DNA of 64,000 nt from Lunularia cruciata (GCA_948567375.1 OX419758.1:23627001-23691000), one strand, 5' to 3'. Shown: positions 13,590-24,582, numbered from the stretch's first letter. The notes: generated from the letters alone by a model not told the origin. Numbers and translations are program-made.

Positions 13590-14151
13590 AATCTTCAATC
13601 CTCTCAAAGTGTGCTCTATATCTTTATAATCCCAATTAGTAGGAGGTTTGTAGGTGGCATTTGGTATACTCTCCTCTAGTATTGCATGTCAACCAATTTA
13701 CCTTCTCTGCACGGTTCTCCCTTGACTTTCCTATCATGTTTGAGAGCTTTTGATAAGAGGATTATGGGAGTCTTTGGTGATATCATCAGACCATGGACAT
13801 TGAGTGTGTGATGGGGGATTTGGCATGTAGGCAGACATCTCTACCAATCTTGTGCGGAGGGATAGGCCTATTATTTATGGAGGAGATGGCACTTGTAGCA
13901 TTTATGGGTGGTTGTGCTCTCTCGGCACTCATACTTTCCTTGCATTTTGTGGTAGCTTATAAGCTAATTCTGGAGATTTATGTGATCGAGGTGGAGGAGG
14001 GATCCTTTTCTCTCCATGTGTTATTGCAGCAAAAAAAGATGGTCTATCTCCACAAGCATGGGAGGACCTTTCATCCTTTGCTTCACTACCCTCATATTGG
14101 ACCAGCTGTTTGTAGTCTTCCTTGATGGAGCAAAAATGTCAGCATATACAA
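13590..14151 (+). mobile_element. R2-like non-LTR retrotransposon copy 1, segment a
   Basis: This stretch is a + strand paralogue of the second R2-like copy (its equivalent is about 21595-22130 on the minus strand). Shared landmarks are the RRIMGVFGD-like segment near 13755 and the MEEMA...ALSA segment near 13875-13935. It covers the region between the RT and the C-terminal endonuclease. It stops exactly where the chromodomain Gypsy begins at 14152 and resumes at 19785. Confidence 0.85.
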
Positions 14152-14562
14152 TATAAAAGACCAAAACCGAGGAGAGAAATAGGAGAATGGAAACTCACAT
14201 TGGGACACTTGAATGAGGGAAAACTCCGAATGCCTAGCCTGAGCTTCGGCTTTGGTATTTATAGGTAGCATACAAGACCCTTGAAGCTTCTCAAGAAGCT
14301 TCCTTGAGCCGCTTTCTTGGAGTGCAAGTCAAGTTAACCAGGAAGCTTCTCAAGAAGCTTCCTTTTAGAAGCCGCATACTTGGCATGCAAGCTAAGCTAG
14401 TTAGAAGCTTCTAGAAGCTTCCTTCTAGAAGCTACCTGCTTAGGGCGCAAGTTAACTAGTTGGGAAGCTTCTTAGATGCTTCTAGAATATTCTAGGCTAT
14501 TTTTTCTTATTATCTACTTTGTAAGTCCGACTAACTTCGTTGCTAAACTCGATATTGTTACA
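14152..14562 (-). repeat. 3' LTR of the minus-strand Gypsy
   Basis: It is 411 bp; in element sense it starts TGTAACAATAT. The end at 14152 reads TA where the other LTR has TG, a single point change. It lacks a 12-bp unit (CTCAAGAAGCTT) present in the other LTR. It carries the same heat-shock-like arrays (14283-14303, 14342-14371, 14404-14432, 14464-14495). A polypurine tract (GGCGGGGGAATA in element sense) adjoins it at about 14563-14574. Confidence 0.93.
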
Positions 14563-14897
14563 TATTCCCCCGCCGCTAGTTGATACGTCCTCGTCGCCAA
14601 TGAAGCTTTGAATTCCTTGATGGCCGTTTGTGCATTTTGGAGGTGGGAAAGAGGTTCCCATGTGGCATCATGAAGGGGGTACCCTTTCCAAAGGACCTTG
14701 TACTCCTTATGTTGACGACGGCCTCGTTGAATATGGCAACGTGCAAGGATACGATCAACTTTGTACTCCTCATGATCATTGATAGGGACAAGAAGAGAGG
14801 GAGGTTGGACTCGAGAGGAAAAGGAAGAGGGGTTAGGAACAAAGGGTTTCAACTTGGAAACATGAAAGATAGGATGGATACGCATGTGACAAGGCAA
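14514..14897 (-). pseudogene. Integrase C-terminus and chromodomain
   Basis: The open stretch reads MRIHPIFHVSKLKPF, the usual junction after Gypsy integrase, then a chromodomain: EEYKVDRILA, the aromatic WKGYPLHDATWEP cage and a closing helix. Chromodomains of this type are thought to tether integration complexes to histone marks. The end of the frame runs into the 3' LTR. It is separated from the integrase core by a frame change near 14900, so it is part of a broken polyprotein. Confidence 0.85.
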
Positions 14898-14903
14898 GGC
14901 AAG

Positions 14904-15881
14904 TCAATAAGTAACAAGAGAGACAATGTGGGTGATATCAAAGGGTCCTATCCAATTTGGGGCAAGTTTACGAACTTGGGTATCAAGTGGGAGAGGGAGG
15001 TTACTAGAGGATAGCATGACTTTATCACCAACTTCAAAGGTGAGATCACGACGATGGTGGTCTGCATATTGTTTTTGGCGATTCTGAGCAACAAGGAGGT
15101 GAGACTTGGCTTGTTGGAGAGATTGGGATATAGTGGTCAAGAATGTGGAAGTATGAGGAACCTGAGAGGGAGGGGGAGCAAGGAGAGAATCTGGAACAAG
15201 CGGATCTTGGCCAAAATTGAGAAAGAAGGGGGAAAATCCAGTGCTTGCCTGTTTGGAATTGTTGTAGGCAAATTCTAGAGCTGCAAGACATTCATCCCAA
15301 TTGGTATGGTGGACATTGACAAAGGCCCACAACATATCCTCCAATGTACGATTTGCATGTTTGGTTTGTCCATTAGTTTGAGGATGATAGGCCGTGGACA
15401 AAGCAAGCTTGGTGTCGAGTATCTAGAAGAGTGCTTGCCAAAACTTCCCGGTAAATTGAGGATCACGGTCGGAGATGAGTACACGTGGTATCCCATGATG
15501 CTTGAAGACATTGTCAAAGTAGATTTGCGCTAAGGTTGGAGCATCCACGGTATCGTAGGTTGGTGCCAAGTAGATTTGCTTACTAAGCTTATCCACAAAC
15601 ACCACGATTGCGGTGTGTCCTTGCTTTGTCTTTGGCAAGGATGTGATGAGATCCAAGCTCACATGCTCCTAGTGAGCGGATGGAATGGCGAGTGGTTGAA
15701 GGAGTCCACTCGGCTTTTGGTTGCTGGCCTTGTTCAGTTGGCAACTCTCACGTGATCGGACAAAGTCTCGAACATCTTGTGTCATGTTGGGCCACCACCA
15801 TTGGCATTGGAGGGTGCCCAAGGTCTTGTCCACTCCCATGTGACCAACTATTGGTAAATCATGGGCTTCTTGAAGGCGCAC
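14904..15881 (-). pseudogene. Integrase core of the minus-strand Gypsy
   Basis: Reading down the minus strand: an HHCC zinc region (IVGHMGVDKTL, then RESCQLNK near 15760), the first catalytic Asp in VSLDLITSLP (about 15650), the second in SDRDPQFTGKFWQALF (about 15430) and the third-motif region in YHPQTNGQTK (about 15390). A stop near 15668 and a frame change near 15420 break it. Integrase inserts the cDNA copy into host DNA. Confidence 0.85.
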
Positions 15882-15884
15882 TAG

Positions 15885-17558
15885 TCAAAGATCACCTTTG
15901 GCTGGAACATAGATCTGGTCTGCATGGAATAAGAGGCCTTCCTTGAAGGAGAAGGTGTTGTACTCCTTGTTGTGTGCTATCAAACGACCGTGTACCATTT
16001 GGAAGAAGGGATCTTGTTGTAGAGCTGATTGAAACTCATTATGGACCTTAGGGTCAATGGACACCGTTGTAATTGCCGCCGTGATGAGAAGAAGATCCTT
16101 CACATCAGGTTGTCATGATAGAGCATTGGGGATGACATGGAACCGACCTGGTTTTTACTCAAGTTTGATATCAAACAATTGGAGTTGCTCTTCCCATCGA
16201 TGATGCTGACTCTTCATGTGCTCCAAGTGTAAGGTCTGCAACAATGGCTTGTGATCAGTTTGCATGATCACTTGTTTCCCCAAGAGATAATGCCTCCATA
16301 CCTTGGTGGCATATACCATTGCGAGTTGTTCTTGATCTCAAGCAGAGTAATTTCTTTCAGCTGTATTTACTCGGCAAGACACAAAGGCAATAGGATGTAG
16401 TCCATCTGGAAATTCTTGTTGCAACACAGCTCCAATTGCAAAGTTATAAGCATCAAAATCTACCACACAAGGTAGTTGAGGATCATATGGTTGAAGAATA
16501 GGTCTTGAAGACACCATATGCTTTAACTTCTGGAATGCTTCTTCATGCTTGGTGGTCCACTGGAAGCTCGAGTTCTTTCCCAAGAGGTCAATCAATGGTG
16601 CAGCCACATGAGCATAATAGTGGATGAACCGTCGGTAAAAATTGGCCAATCCATTGAATGCTTGTACTTCTGTAGCATCCTTCGGGGTAGGCCAATCAGT
16701 AATGGCCTTAATCTTCTCTTCTTCCATCTTGATCCCTTCTAATGAGATCTTATGACCCAAGAAGGTAACCTCCTTCTGCCAAAAAGCACACTTTGACTTC
16801 TTGCAGTAAAATTTCCACTGTCGTAGTCGTCTTAGGACTTCTCGCACATGATTCACGTGTTTTGCCTCTGTCTTGCTATAGATTAAGATATCATCTAAGA
16901 ACACCACTATAGACCGATCCAATAGTCCCTCCAACACTCGATGCATCTGATCCATGAAGACTGCTGGAGCATTAGTGAGTCCGAAAGGTAGAACTCTCCG
17001 CTCAAAATGTCCATACCTTGTGCAAAAAGTAGTCTTTTGCACATCCTCTCCTTCAATAGGAATTTGCCAATAGCCGCTATGAAGATCCAGCTTGGAAAAG
17101 TAGCATGCTCCACTTAGTTGATCAAGCAGGTCCTCGATCTGAGGCAAGGGATATGCATTCTTCACAGTTTGCTTATTGAGTCCACAATAATCAATACAAA
17201 AGCAAAGTACTCCATCCTTCTTTGGAACAAATAGTACCGGTGCTCCCCAATGAGAGGTACTATGTCGTATGAAATCCTTTTCCAACAACTCTGTAAGTGT
17301 TGTTTGCAACTCCTCCAACTCCTTTGGTGAGAGCCGATAGATTTGTCTACTCACTGGAGTACTCCTTGGCAATAACTCGATCTTGAAGGGCATACCTTGA
17401 TCAGAGGGTAATCCCTTTGGCAGATCATCTAGAAACACATCTGCAAATTCCTGAACTATTTGATCAACCATTGCTTGATGCGGCACTTGTCCCTCCTCAG
17501 ATTGTTCTTGTGTAATCAGTTTGATCCACACCGCAAATACAAACTTATCTTCCTCCAA
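15885..17558 (-). pseudogene. Reverse transcriptase and RNase H of the minus-strand Gypsy
   Basis: A 406-codon open frame (16338-17558) carries an almost complete [31 protein letters not shown] and the active-site FLDDILIYSK with both Asp residues present. RNase H begins with VVDFDAYNFAIGAVLQQE (a Ser-to-Tyr change in the usual DAS) and continues after a stop near 16337 as ATKVWRHYLLG and TDHKPL. The segment 15885-16103 links to integrase. RT makes the cDNA and RNase H removes the RNA template. This is the best-preserved pol in the window. Confidence 0.88.
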
Positions 17559-17767
17559 AGCTTGCTCTATGGCTACTTCATTTACAAACTTCCCTTCAGG
17601 GATTCATCTCTCTTCCAAGCTTGCTCTATGGTTGCCTTCCTGGCAAACTTCCCATCCTAGGACTCATCTCCCTTCCAGATTTGCTATACGGCTACCTTCT
17701 CGACAAACTTCCCACCTTGGGACTGACTATTCTTAGGTGTCTTACTCAGAGGTGCCAGACAACCTAA

Positions 17768-18180
17768 TTAGAAATTCTTACCTTGGTGTTGTACTTGAAT
17801 TTGGCATCGGGTCCAATCGAATTGAACCTTATGACGTTCAAGCCAAGGTAGACCCAAAATGATATCATAGTGTAGAGGTGCCACTACAAACCTCATACAC
17901 TCCAAATACTCCTTCCCAATCTTGAAGGTAATAGGATGCAAGGTGCGGAATGCAGAACCCTTTCTACCATCTGCCATCATCAAACTATTCCAATCACTGG
18001 CTTGATAGGAATACCCAATTCCTTTGCTACTTGTATAGACATACAATTCTCTGAACTTCCAAAATCAACCAAAATTCTACAACCTCGATTAGATATCATA
18101 CCTTGCAAGTGAAGCAGACTTGCATAGGTCGAGCCTTCAATCCCATTGGAACTAATCAAGCTCCCAGTAGGCGGCTTGAA
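17768..18180 (-). pseudogene. Aspartic protease region of the minus-strand Gypsy
   Basis: The retropepsin region reads ILVDFGSSENC where the family usually has DSG, so the residue after the catalytic Asp is Phe. Further down is the second conserved block, YDIILGLPWLERH (about 17830-17875). A frame change near 18050 separates the two halves. Confidence 0.7.
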
Positions 18181-18189
18181 ATCTCTTAC

Positions 18190-19100
18190 TGGGATTCTTC
18201 ATTTCCCTGATCATTCTGTTCCACAAACTCCATCTGGGCAACTTGTTGAGGTCACCCATTCCTAAGTGGGCATTCAGCAATGCAATGTCCAACTTGGTGA
18301 CAATAAAAGCAACCTCCATTTTGTCGTAATATTTCTCTATCTATTGTGCCAAGTGGTCTTCATTGGATAGCATCAATCTCCATTGGTACTAGTTCTTCCA
18401 CCCGTGGTACTGGTAGGCTTTGTGTAAGTCGAGGTCGAGACCAAGTTGTTGCAACCAAAGAATCAAAACGCTCAGCCAATTGCATGGCTTCTTCTACGTT
18501 TTGTGGCTCCCGCATGGTCACCTCCAATTTGGTTTGTGACTTCAATCCTCGCACAAATCGATCCAGAACTTCACCTTCTTGAATATATGGAATTTGCATG
18601 ATGATGTTCTGAAATTGTGTGATGTAGCTTCTCACTGAGCCAATCTGCCTCAACTCCGCCAATTTATCTTGTGCAGCTTGGGTGGCATTTATAGTTTGAA
18701 ATCGGCCAAGTATTGCATCCTTGAATTCTGCCTATGTCTAAATCGGTGTAACAATTTGTCGTTCAGCTCTTTCTACTTGGAATCGCCACCAAAGTTTTGC
18801 CACACCATCCAATTAGCTAGAAGCCAAGAGAATTTGTTTCCGCTTGTCTTGAAGATTGGTGGCTTCAAAGTAACGTTTGCAGTCAAACACAAAATTCTCC
18901 ACTGTTCCTGGAAGATTCTTGCCTTCAAACAACTTGGGTTTCAGAAATCAAATGCGATCTTCTCCATCTCGAACTGGCGCTCTGTCTATTTGTTCTCGTC
19001 ATTGCTGGTCTCATTCATCCAACAATCGAGTAAGATGCTCGATTTGTTGTTACATTGCAAAGATAACATCCGGTATTGCCGCCATTGCTACTACTTTATT
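18190..19100 (-). pseudogene. gag of the minus-strand Gypsy
   Basis: The capsid-like stretch at 18360-18662 (IGSVRSYITQFQNII, VLDRFVRGLK, AMQLAERFDSL) matches the retrotransposon gag domain. An intact zinc knuckle follows near 18270-18311, spaced Cys-x2-Cys-x4-His-x4-Cys. The N-terminal part toward 19100 is in broken frames. Confidence 0.8.
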
Positions 19101-19339
19101 CCACTACTCTCAATTTATCTAATTGATTAACACATAGATACAACACATCCACCGTTCCCCATAAGTTACAACTGGAAGTATCAAGGGTTCCTCTGACACG
19201 GTGATCATATGTAGAAAATCCTGCCCAAAGCACGAGGTGATGAATTGTGTGAAATGATGCTTTGGTAATATCTGGACATGAAAGTCCCAATGATTTGGCG
19301 GAAGTGGATTTGGTGGTCCATAAATTCCATCTATCCCAT

Positions 19340-19356
19340 TCCTGCTCTGATACCAA
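19340..19356 (-). other. Primer binding site (tRNA-iMet)
   Basis: Read on the minus strand, the bases next to the 5' LTR are TTGGTATCAGAGCAGG. TGGTATCAGAGC is the standard plant primer binding site for initiator tRNA-Met. Confidence 0.88.
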
Positions 19357-19779
19357 TGTAAAAGACCGAAACCGAGGAGAGAAATAGGAGAATGGAAACT
19401 CACATTGGGACACTTGAATGAGGGAAAACTCCGAATGCCTAGCCTGAGCTTCGGCTTTGGTATTTATAGGTAACATACAAGACCCTTGAAGCTTCTCAAG
19501 AAGCTTCCTTGAGCCGCTTTCTTGGAGTGCAAGTCAAGTTAACCAGGAAGCTTCTCAAGAAGCTTCCTTTTAGAAGCCGCCTACTTGGCGTGCAAGCTAA
19601 GCTAGTTAGAAGCTTCTAGAAGCTTCCTTCTAGAAGCTACCTGCTTAGGGCACAAGTTAACTAGTTTGGAAGCTTCTCAAGAAGCTTCTTAGATGCTTCT
19701 AGAATATTCTAGGCTATTTTGTCTTATTATCTACTTCGTAAGCCCGACTAACTTCATCGCTAAACTCTATATTGTTACA
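19357..19779 (-). repeat. 5' LTR of the minus-strand Gypsy, with heat-shock-element arrays
   Basis: It is 423 bp with TG...CA ends. In element sense a dense set of GAA/TTC palindromes is followed by a TATA box (TATAAATA, + strand 19461-19468). Confidence 0.94.
19461..19712 (-). promoter_or_regulatory. Predicted heat-shock-factor binding array and TATA box in the 5' LTR
   Basis: Heat-shock elements are inverted nGAAn units at 2-bp spacing. Here GAAGCTTCTAGAAGCTTC gives four perfect alternating units, and TTCTAGAATATTCTAG gives three more. Several GAAGCTTC pairs separated by TCAA surround them. The array ends about 20 bp upstream of TATAAATA in element sense, the position of a proximal promoter element. 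Activity under heat is inferred from the motif only. Confidence 0.65.
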
Positions 19780-19784
19780 TACAA

Positions 19785-20651
19785 CATTATCTCTTAGTTG
19801 ACTTGTCCATTCCTTGTGCCACTAGAGCACCTCTTTGCTCTTGCTCTGATAAGGGTGTAGGCTCTTGGATCCTAGCTTGACCGTGCATTAGGGAATTCCA
19901 ACTTGCACCAACCACTTTCTCTACAACGGTGAGATTCTGCCTAGGTTTGGTCCACCCGCCTGCATCTTTGTTACTCATTTGTGAATTTGGTTCTACACTA
20001 GATGTAGCAGCGGTCCATATGACATTGTGTCCTTATAGAGGACAGAGGATAGCTACCCATGATGCCATCAGGGATATAGTGTTTGCTATGGCATGAGAGA
20101 TTAGATACCTTGCTTGGAGAGAGAGTTCATATTCTTTGCAGACAACACGTGTCAGAGGATACTTATACTTGGTCTGAGATGATCAAGTGACAATGGCAGA
20201 TGTTGTGTTTACAGACCCTGTGCATGTTGCAGTTTTGGAAGGGGTGATTACTCATCTTCCTTGTAGGGTGGCAAGCTGAGCAGCAACACACAAAGTCTCC
20301 AAGTATAGGAGTATGCAACAATGTCACCTCTTTGTTCCTCTAGCCTTGGAGTTATATGGAGCTATGGACACGGCGTTCAACACATTTGTCACGGAGTGCA
20401 CAAGAGCTTATCATATTAGATGCCATGGAGTACAACTCTCACTCTCATACTTTGTGGCACACTTTAGACAGAGTGTGTCCATTGCTCTATAGTGAGCATT
20501 GGCCGGTGCAATCCATAGGAGAGAAATTGCTCTAGGTGATGCTTCTTGGGATGCTCCAATAGTTTATAGACCTTATGACTTGCATAGCTCAGATATCTTA
20601 GGTGCAATAGGGCAGATTTCTCACATCTCAGATATCTTAGGTGCAATTGGG
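19785..20651 (+). mobile_element. R2-like non-LTR retrotransposon copy 1, segment b (3' part)
   Basis: This resumes copy 1 after the Gypsy insertion, parallel to copy 2 at about 20780-21600. It covers the CCHC and endonuclease region in decayed form, then the 3' untranslated region. There a 39-bp unit starting CTCAGATATCTTAGG occurs at 20588-20626 and again from 20627. It ends at GTGCAATTGGG (20641-20651), where copy 2 is inserted. Confidence 0.87.
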
Positions 20652-20778
20652 AAAGGCAACCGCGTAGGAAAAATCAAGGATGGGAAGACCCCATCAAGCC
20701 ATACAAGGGAGAGACAAAAAAGGTAACATGGGGCTAAGCCCCAATAGAGTCTGTATGAGAAATCTGCCCTACCACAAC
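20652..20778 (-). repeat. 3' tail module of the R2-like element
   Basis: In element sense it runs from a GGGGCTTAGCCCC stem-loop, through GATGGGGTCTTCCCATC (a second stem-loop), to the 3' end near CGCGGTTGCCTTT. The same module recurs at 24630-24745, 48848-48995, 50800-50820, 51954-52040 and 54029-54126. 3' RNA structure is what R2-type reverse transcriptases recognise, so this is the likely cis signal. Confidence 0.8.
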
Positions 20779-22094
20779 TTAGATATCCGAGCTATGCAAG
20801 TCATACGGTCTACACACAACTGGAGCATCCAAAGAAATATCACCTAATGTGATTGCTCTCCTATGGATTGCACCAGCCACTGCCCTCTGTAGAGCAATGG
20901 ACACATGTCTAAAATATGCTACAAAGTATGAGAGTGAGAGTGGTACCCCCTGAGGCCTAACATGATAAGCTCTCGCGCACTCCCTGACAAATATTTCAAA
21001 TGCCGTGTCCATTGCTCCATATAACTCCAAGGCTAGAGGAACAAAGAGGTGACCTCGCTGCATGCCCCTATACTTGGAGACCTTGCGACCTGTTGTTGCA
21101 CTCGCCGCCCATCCAAGGGGATGGGTAATCACTCCCTCCAAAATTGTATCCCGCGTAGGGTCCGTGATCACGACATCCGCTACTGTCACCTGATCATCTC
21201 GGACCAAGTATAAGTCTGCCCTGACACGTGTTGTCTACAACGCATACGAACGCTCCCTCCAAGCCAAGTATCCATTCTCTCGCGCCATAGCAAACACTAT
21301 GTCTCTAATGGCATCATGGGTAGCTATCCTCTGTCCTCCAAAAGGACACCGTGTCATGTGGACCGCCGCTGCATCTAGTGTAGAACCACACTCACAAGTG
21401 AGTAGTGTAGATGCAGATGGGTGGACCAAACCTAGGCAAAACCTCATCGCTGTAGAGAAAGTAGCCGGTGTGACTCGGAAAGCCCTAATGCATGGTCAAG
21501 CTAGGATCCACGAGCCTGCACCCTTGCCTGAGCAAGAGCGTAGACGTGCTCTAGTAGCCTGAGGAATGGACGAGTCAACTAAGAGAGAATGTAGCGTATG
21601 CTCACAATGTTGCTCCATCAAGGAAGATTGTAAACCTCTAGTCCAATCTAACAATAGTGAAGCAAACAGTGGAAAACCCTCTTGTGCTCGTGAGGATAGA
21701 CTATCTCTCGCTGCCGCAATAACACCTGGAGAGAAAAGGATCCTCCCTCCACCTCTGTCACATAAGTCTCCAAAATCGGCCTATCAGCAACCACAAAATG
21801 AGAGGAAAGTAGGGGTGCCGAGAGAGCCCAACTACCCCAAAATGCTATAGGTGCCATCTCCTCCATAGAAAGCAAGCCAAACCCACCACTTGAGATCGGT
21901 AGAGCCGTCTGTCTACGTGCCAAATCCCCTATCACACACTCAAAAGTCCCTGGTCCAATAACATCACCAAAGACTCCCATAATCCTCCTATCAAATGCTC
22001 TCAGACGTGATAAGAAGGACGGTGAGGGGGGAACTGTACGGATGAGGTAGGATGGTCGACGAGCAATACTGGAAGAGAGTATACCAAATGCCAC
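20779..22094 (-). pseudogene. R2-like C-terminal region: CCHC knuckle and restriction-like endonuclease
   Basis: After the RT-thumb region (21648-22094, RRIMGVFGDVIG, MEEMAPIAFWGSWALSA) comes a cysteine/histidine knuckle, CECG...VHMTRC, near 21352-21400. Next is RADLYLV...VTVADVVITDP near 21135-21200, the Asp-containing core expected of a PD-(D/E)xK nuclease, then a Lys-rich RKVSKYR. In R2 elements this nuclease nicks the target to prime reverse transcription. Stops near 21647, 21550 and 21235 interrupt it. Assignment is by order and motif, so the exact catalytic residues are provisional. Confidence 0.7.
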
Positions 22095-22339
22095 CTACGG
22101 ATCTCCTAGTAATGGAAGGTCATCCACATGGAGAACATCCTTTGCAAGGGCAGCGTCCAAGAAGCGTGTGACAAAATCCTCCGATCCTACTGGCACTCCA
22201 AGAACACAAAGTCCATTTGTGGATGTGATACACCCCTTTGGAAGCTCAAGGTGGGGAGGAATACCTAAAGGAGACCATGCCCTACACTTTGACACCTTGA
22301 CTCTCAAGCCTACTAGATGTAGCTCGGTAGTCAAGTAGT

Positions 22340-23520
22340 CAAAGGCCTGCCTAATCTAATCTACAGGGCCTACGATGTGTGTATTATTTGCCAAGGAGGG
22401 AAATACACAACTTGGCATGGCCAAAGTAGTAGATAGGAGAGCTCTAAAGTGAGCCATGGCAAATAAGGCCCCCCCCCCCCAAAAGGATCTCCCTGACGTG
22501 TACCAACAGCTGACTCCAAGATGGTACTCCCTCCTGTGAACCACCATGTTGGTAGTAAAGGGAAGCAAGAGAGCCATAAAAAGACCGCACAAAAGGAATG
22601 AGACTCGCTAAGGATCCACCAGCCTCCCTAAGCTCTCTAAAGATAGATGCACGTGAGATGCTATTAAAAGCGTTCTCAACATCCACCTGTAGGACAACCC
22701 ACTCTGAATGGATATCTAGGAGTGCTCTAATGCCTAGAGATATAGCCTCACATCCTCCAGGTGTAGCTACTCCAAACTGATGTGGACTTAGGTGCTATTG
22801 AAAGTGAGAACAATGTTGAAGGACAATGGTACGACTGACCAAACGCAAAAAGATCTCTCCAATAGCAATTGGTCTAATGCCTCCCATGTCCTTCTCGATC
22901 GCAAGAAGTCGACTAGCACCTAAGACCCAACTAACAGACATAGGAATGTCTCCTCTTGCTACTATTGTAGCCACCTGAAACAACTCGGTATAACCACTAG
23001 AAGGATCATCTGCTTGGAAGCAATCTCTAAGGTGCTCATAAACCATCCCTGACAAGCCTCCTAAGGAAAGGCGAGGGGTAGTGCACAATGCTTGTGCAAA
23101 TAGCAACCTATCAAGACATAAAGGCTGCTCAGGCTGATAATCTAAGACCTCTAGTGGTAGTCCCACTACTGCTATAGGATGCAATGAGCGTAGGGAAGAG
23201 ATGGTCTCATCAGTAGGACTCGCTATAGACAAAGGGTGTAACGTTTGTGCTGCTCTACTAAACTCTCCCGCCTGACCCAATGTCCTACATCGTCGTAATC
23301 GAGTGGAATTTGTGGTGTCATGCGGCGATGCTTGTCTCCTAAATCGTGTAGCCCTAACTGACTCCTCCTGCAGGGCTGCCCAATCCCCCGCCCGGAATCG
23401 AGAAAATCTAGCCGCCACCTCTCTATGCCCCGCACGTCCCCCTCTAGCATAACGAAGACACCATCGAGGGAGTAGGAGGAAAAGGGACCACGCTAACTCG
23501 TCCAAGGGATCACGTGCCAA
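22340..23520 (-). pseudogene. R2-like reverse transcriptase domain
   Basis: A 241-codon frame (22795-23520) holds the N-terminal RT blocks, including GGIRPIAIGEIFLRLVSR, the RPI block of non-LTR RTs. After a stop come FGVATPGGCEAI and the first catalytic Asp in LQVDVENAFNSISR (about 22660-22690). The next block is shifted by the 12-C run. The active-site pair, normally two Asp, reads LANNTHIVGP (about 22370-22390): both are Asn. RT activity is therefore lost. Confidence 0.82.
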
Positions 23521-23544
23521 ACAATCCAGTGGTAGGCAAAAAGC

Positions 23545-23901
23545 CTATCTAGCCTCATCATGGAGTGTGCGGGGTAGCCTATGGAATAGACGTGGACATG
23601 GAAAACTAGTCTCAAATAACCCTAAAGTGCAACCCGCCTGAGAAGCTAACCACTCCCACGACTCAATCGGTATCCCTGGAACGATCAACAAAGGCATAGA
23701 AGAAGCGTGCGTAATCTCGAGTGTCACTGCTGTCGATGTGGTCGCTCGTCTCACATGAGCATCCCAAGTGGTCCAATCATAGTCCTTGTGCATCCTTCCC
23801 ACATGGGTCTTTACCCCTTGCGAGGTAAAGCGTTGGTGACACACCGGGCATGGTGTATCCTGACCCGCTCTAGGCGACCCTACATGGGAAGGTGTAGCCA
23901 T
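23545..23901 (-). pseudogene. N-terminal C2H2-finger region of the R2-like ORF
   Basis: From the ATG at 23901 the frame reads MATPSHVGSP and then a finger, CPVCHQRFTSQGVKTHVGRMH, spaced Cys-x2-Cys-x11-His-x4-His. N-terminal fingers of this type in R2 elements contact target DNA. One in-frame stop (just after LHDEAR, near 23545) separates it from the RT frame. An upstream in-frame Met at 23988 is possible but would add a hydrophobic stretch unusual for this family. Confidence 0.78.
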
Positions 23902-24415
23902 GGCTAGCACAAGAATAGTGATAGTAACACATGATACTCCTCCCCATATCTCCACATATCTGCAAAACCACAACCCTTCACATCCCAACTCACATAAGAA
24001 AACAATCTCTCCAAACCCTAAAATCTATAAACTCTCATAACTTTCAATTTCCATCTCCAAAATTTTCAAATTAAATTCCCATGGAACTTAATCATGAAAA
24101 CCAATAGATTGGAAATGAAAATTCACAACCCATCATTCTTAATGTATAATGATCACTCTCAACCCTAAAAAAGCTAAAAATCTTCATAACTTTCTACTCC
24201 GTTCTCCATAGTCTTCAATCTAGGTGCCAATGGAACCGAAATTGAAAAACAAAGAAAATCGACTATTCACTCGAATACTACATGCTAAAGAGCACTCAGA
24301 AATTATCAAAATTGTCTCACGTCTCTCCCTCTCCTCTCCGTCTCCACACTGTCTCTCCCTCTCCTCTCGTCTCCACACTCTTCCGCAACTGCCCCGCTCG
24401 TCGCGTCGACTGGAT

Positions 24416-24582
24416 GTGCCGTCCTCAATGATGTAGAGAATGAAGCATGGATAGTCAAACATAGAGACTAACTCCATGCTCTATCATACATTTTTCATCG
24501 CATACGTTTTGAACGTTTATCCATCCATCCATCCCCAGTTTACGTCAAATTGCAGATCTAATGCTGGGGTCAGAGCAACGTG
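24416..24582. repeat. 167-bp direct repeat, copy A
   Basis: The sequence from GTGCCGTCCTCAATGATG to GGTCAGAGCAACGTG is repeated almost exactly at 25187-25357. Copy A adjoins the 5' end of R2-like copy 2. Confidence 0.95.

Larger units (their letters stand above)
14152..19779 (-). mobile_element. Chromodomain Ty3/Gypsy LTR retrotransposon, fairly young, TSD TACAA
   Basis: A 5.6-kb minus-strand element has LTRs at 19357-19779 (5') and 14152-14562 (3'). The flanks are TACAA at 14147-14151 and again at 19780-19784. The uninterrupted R2-like paralogue lacks the insert and has one such site, which confirms the junctions. Inside are a primer binding site, gag with an intact zinc knuckle, protease, RT/RNase H, integrase and a chromodomain. 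By eye the LTRs differ at about 13 of 411 aligned positions plus one 12-bp indel, suggesting moderately recent insertion. A few stops and frameshifts remain. Confidence 0.95.
20652..24579 (-). mobile_element. R2-like (restriction-like-endonuclease type) non-LTR retrotransposon copy 2
   Basis: A 3.9-kb minus-strand element without LTRs. In order it has a 5' untranslated region (about 23902-24579), an N-terminal C2H2 finger, a reverse transcriptase, a CCHC knuckle with a restriction-like endonuclease region, and a 3' tail with two stem-loops. This order (finger, RT, C-terminal nuclease, no 5' APE nuclease) is that of R2-like elements. It sits inside the 3' region of copy 1, between GTGCAATTGGG (20641-20651) and GTGCAATAGGG (24580-24590), a probable 11-bp target duplication with one mismatch. 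Stops, a 12-C run (22469-22480) and a changed RT active site make it inactive. Confidence 0.85.

Noticed and set aside
14628-15533. Long + strand ORFs (14628-15014, 15054-15278, 15306-15533)
   Set aside because: They lie opposite the integrase and chromodomain of the minus-strand Gypsy and have no domain of their own.
18669-19130. + strand 153-codon ORF
   Set aside because: It is antisense to the gag region of the minus-strand Gypsy.
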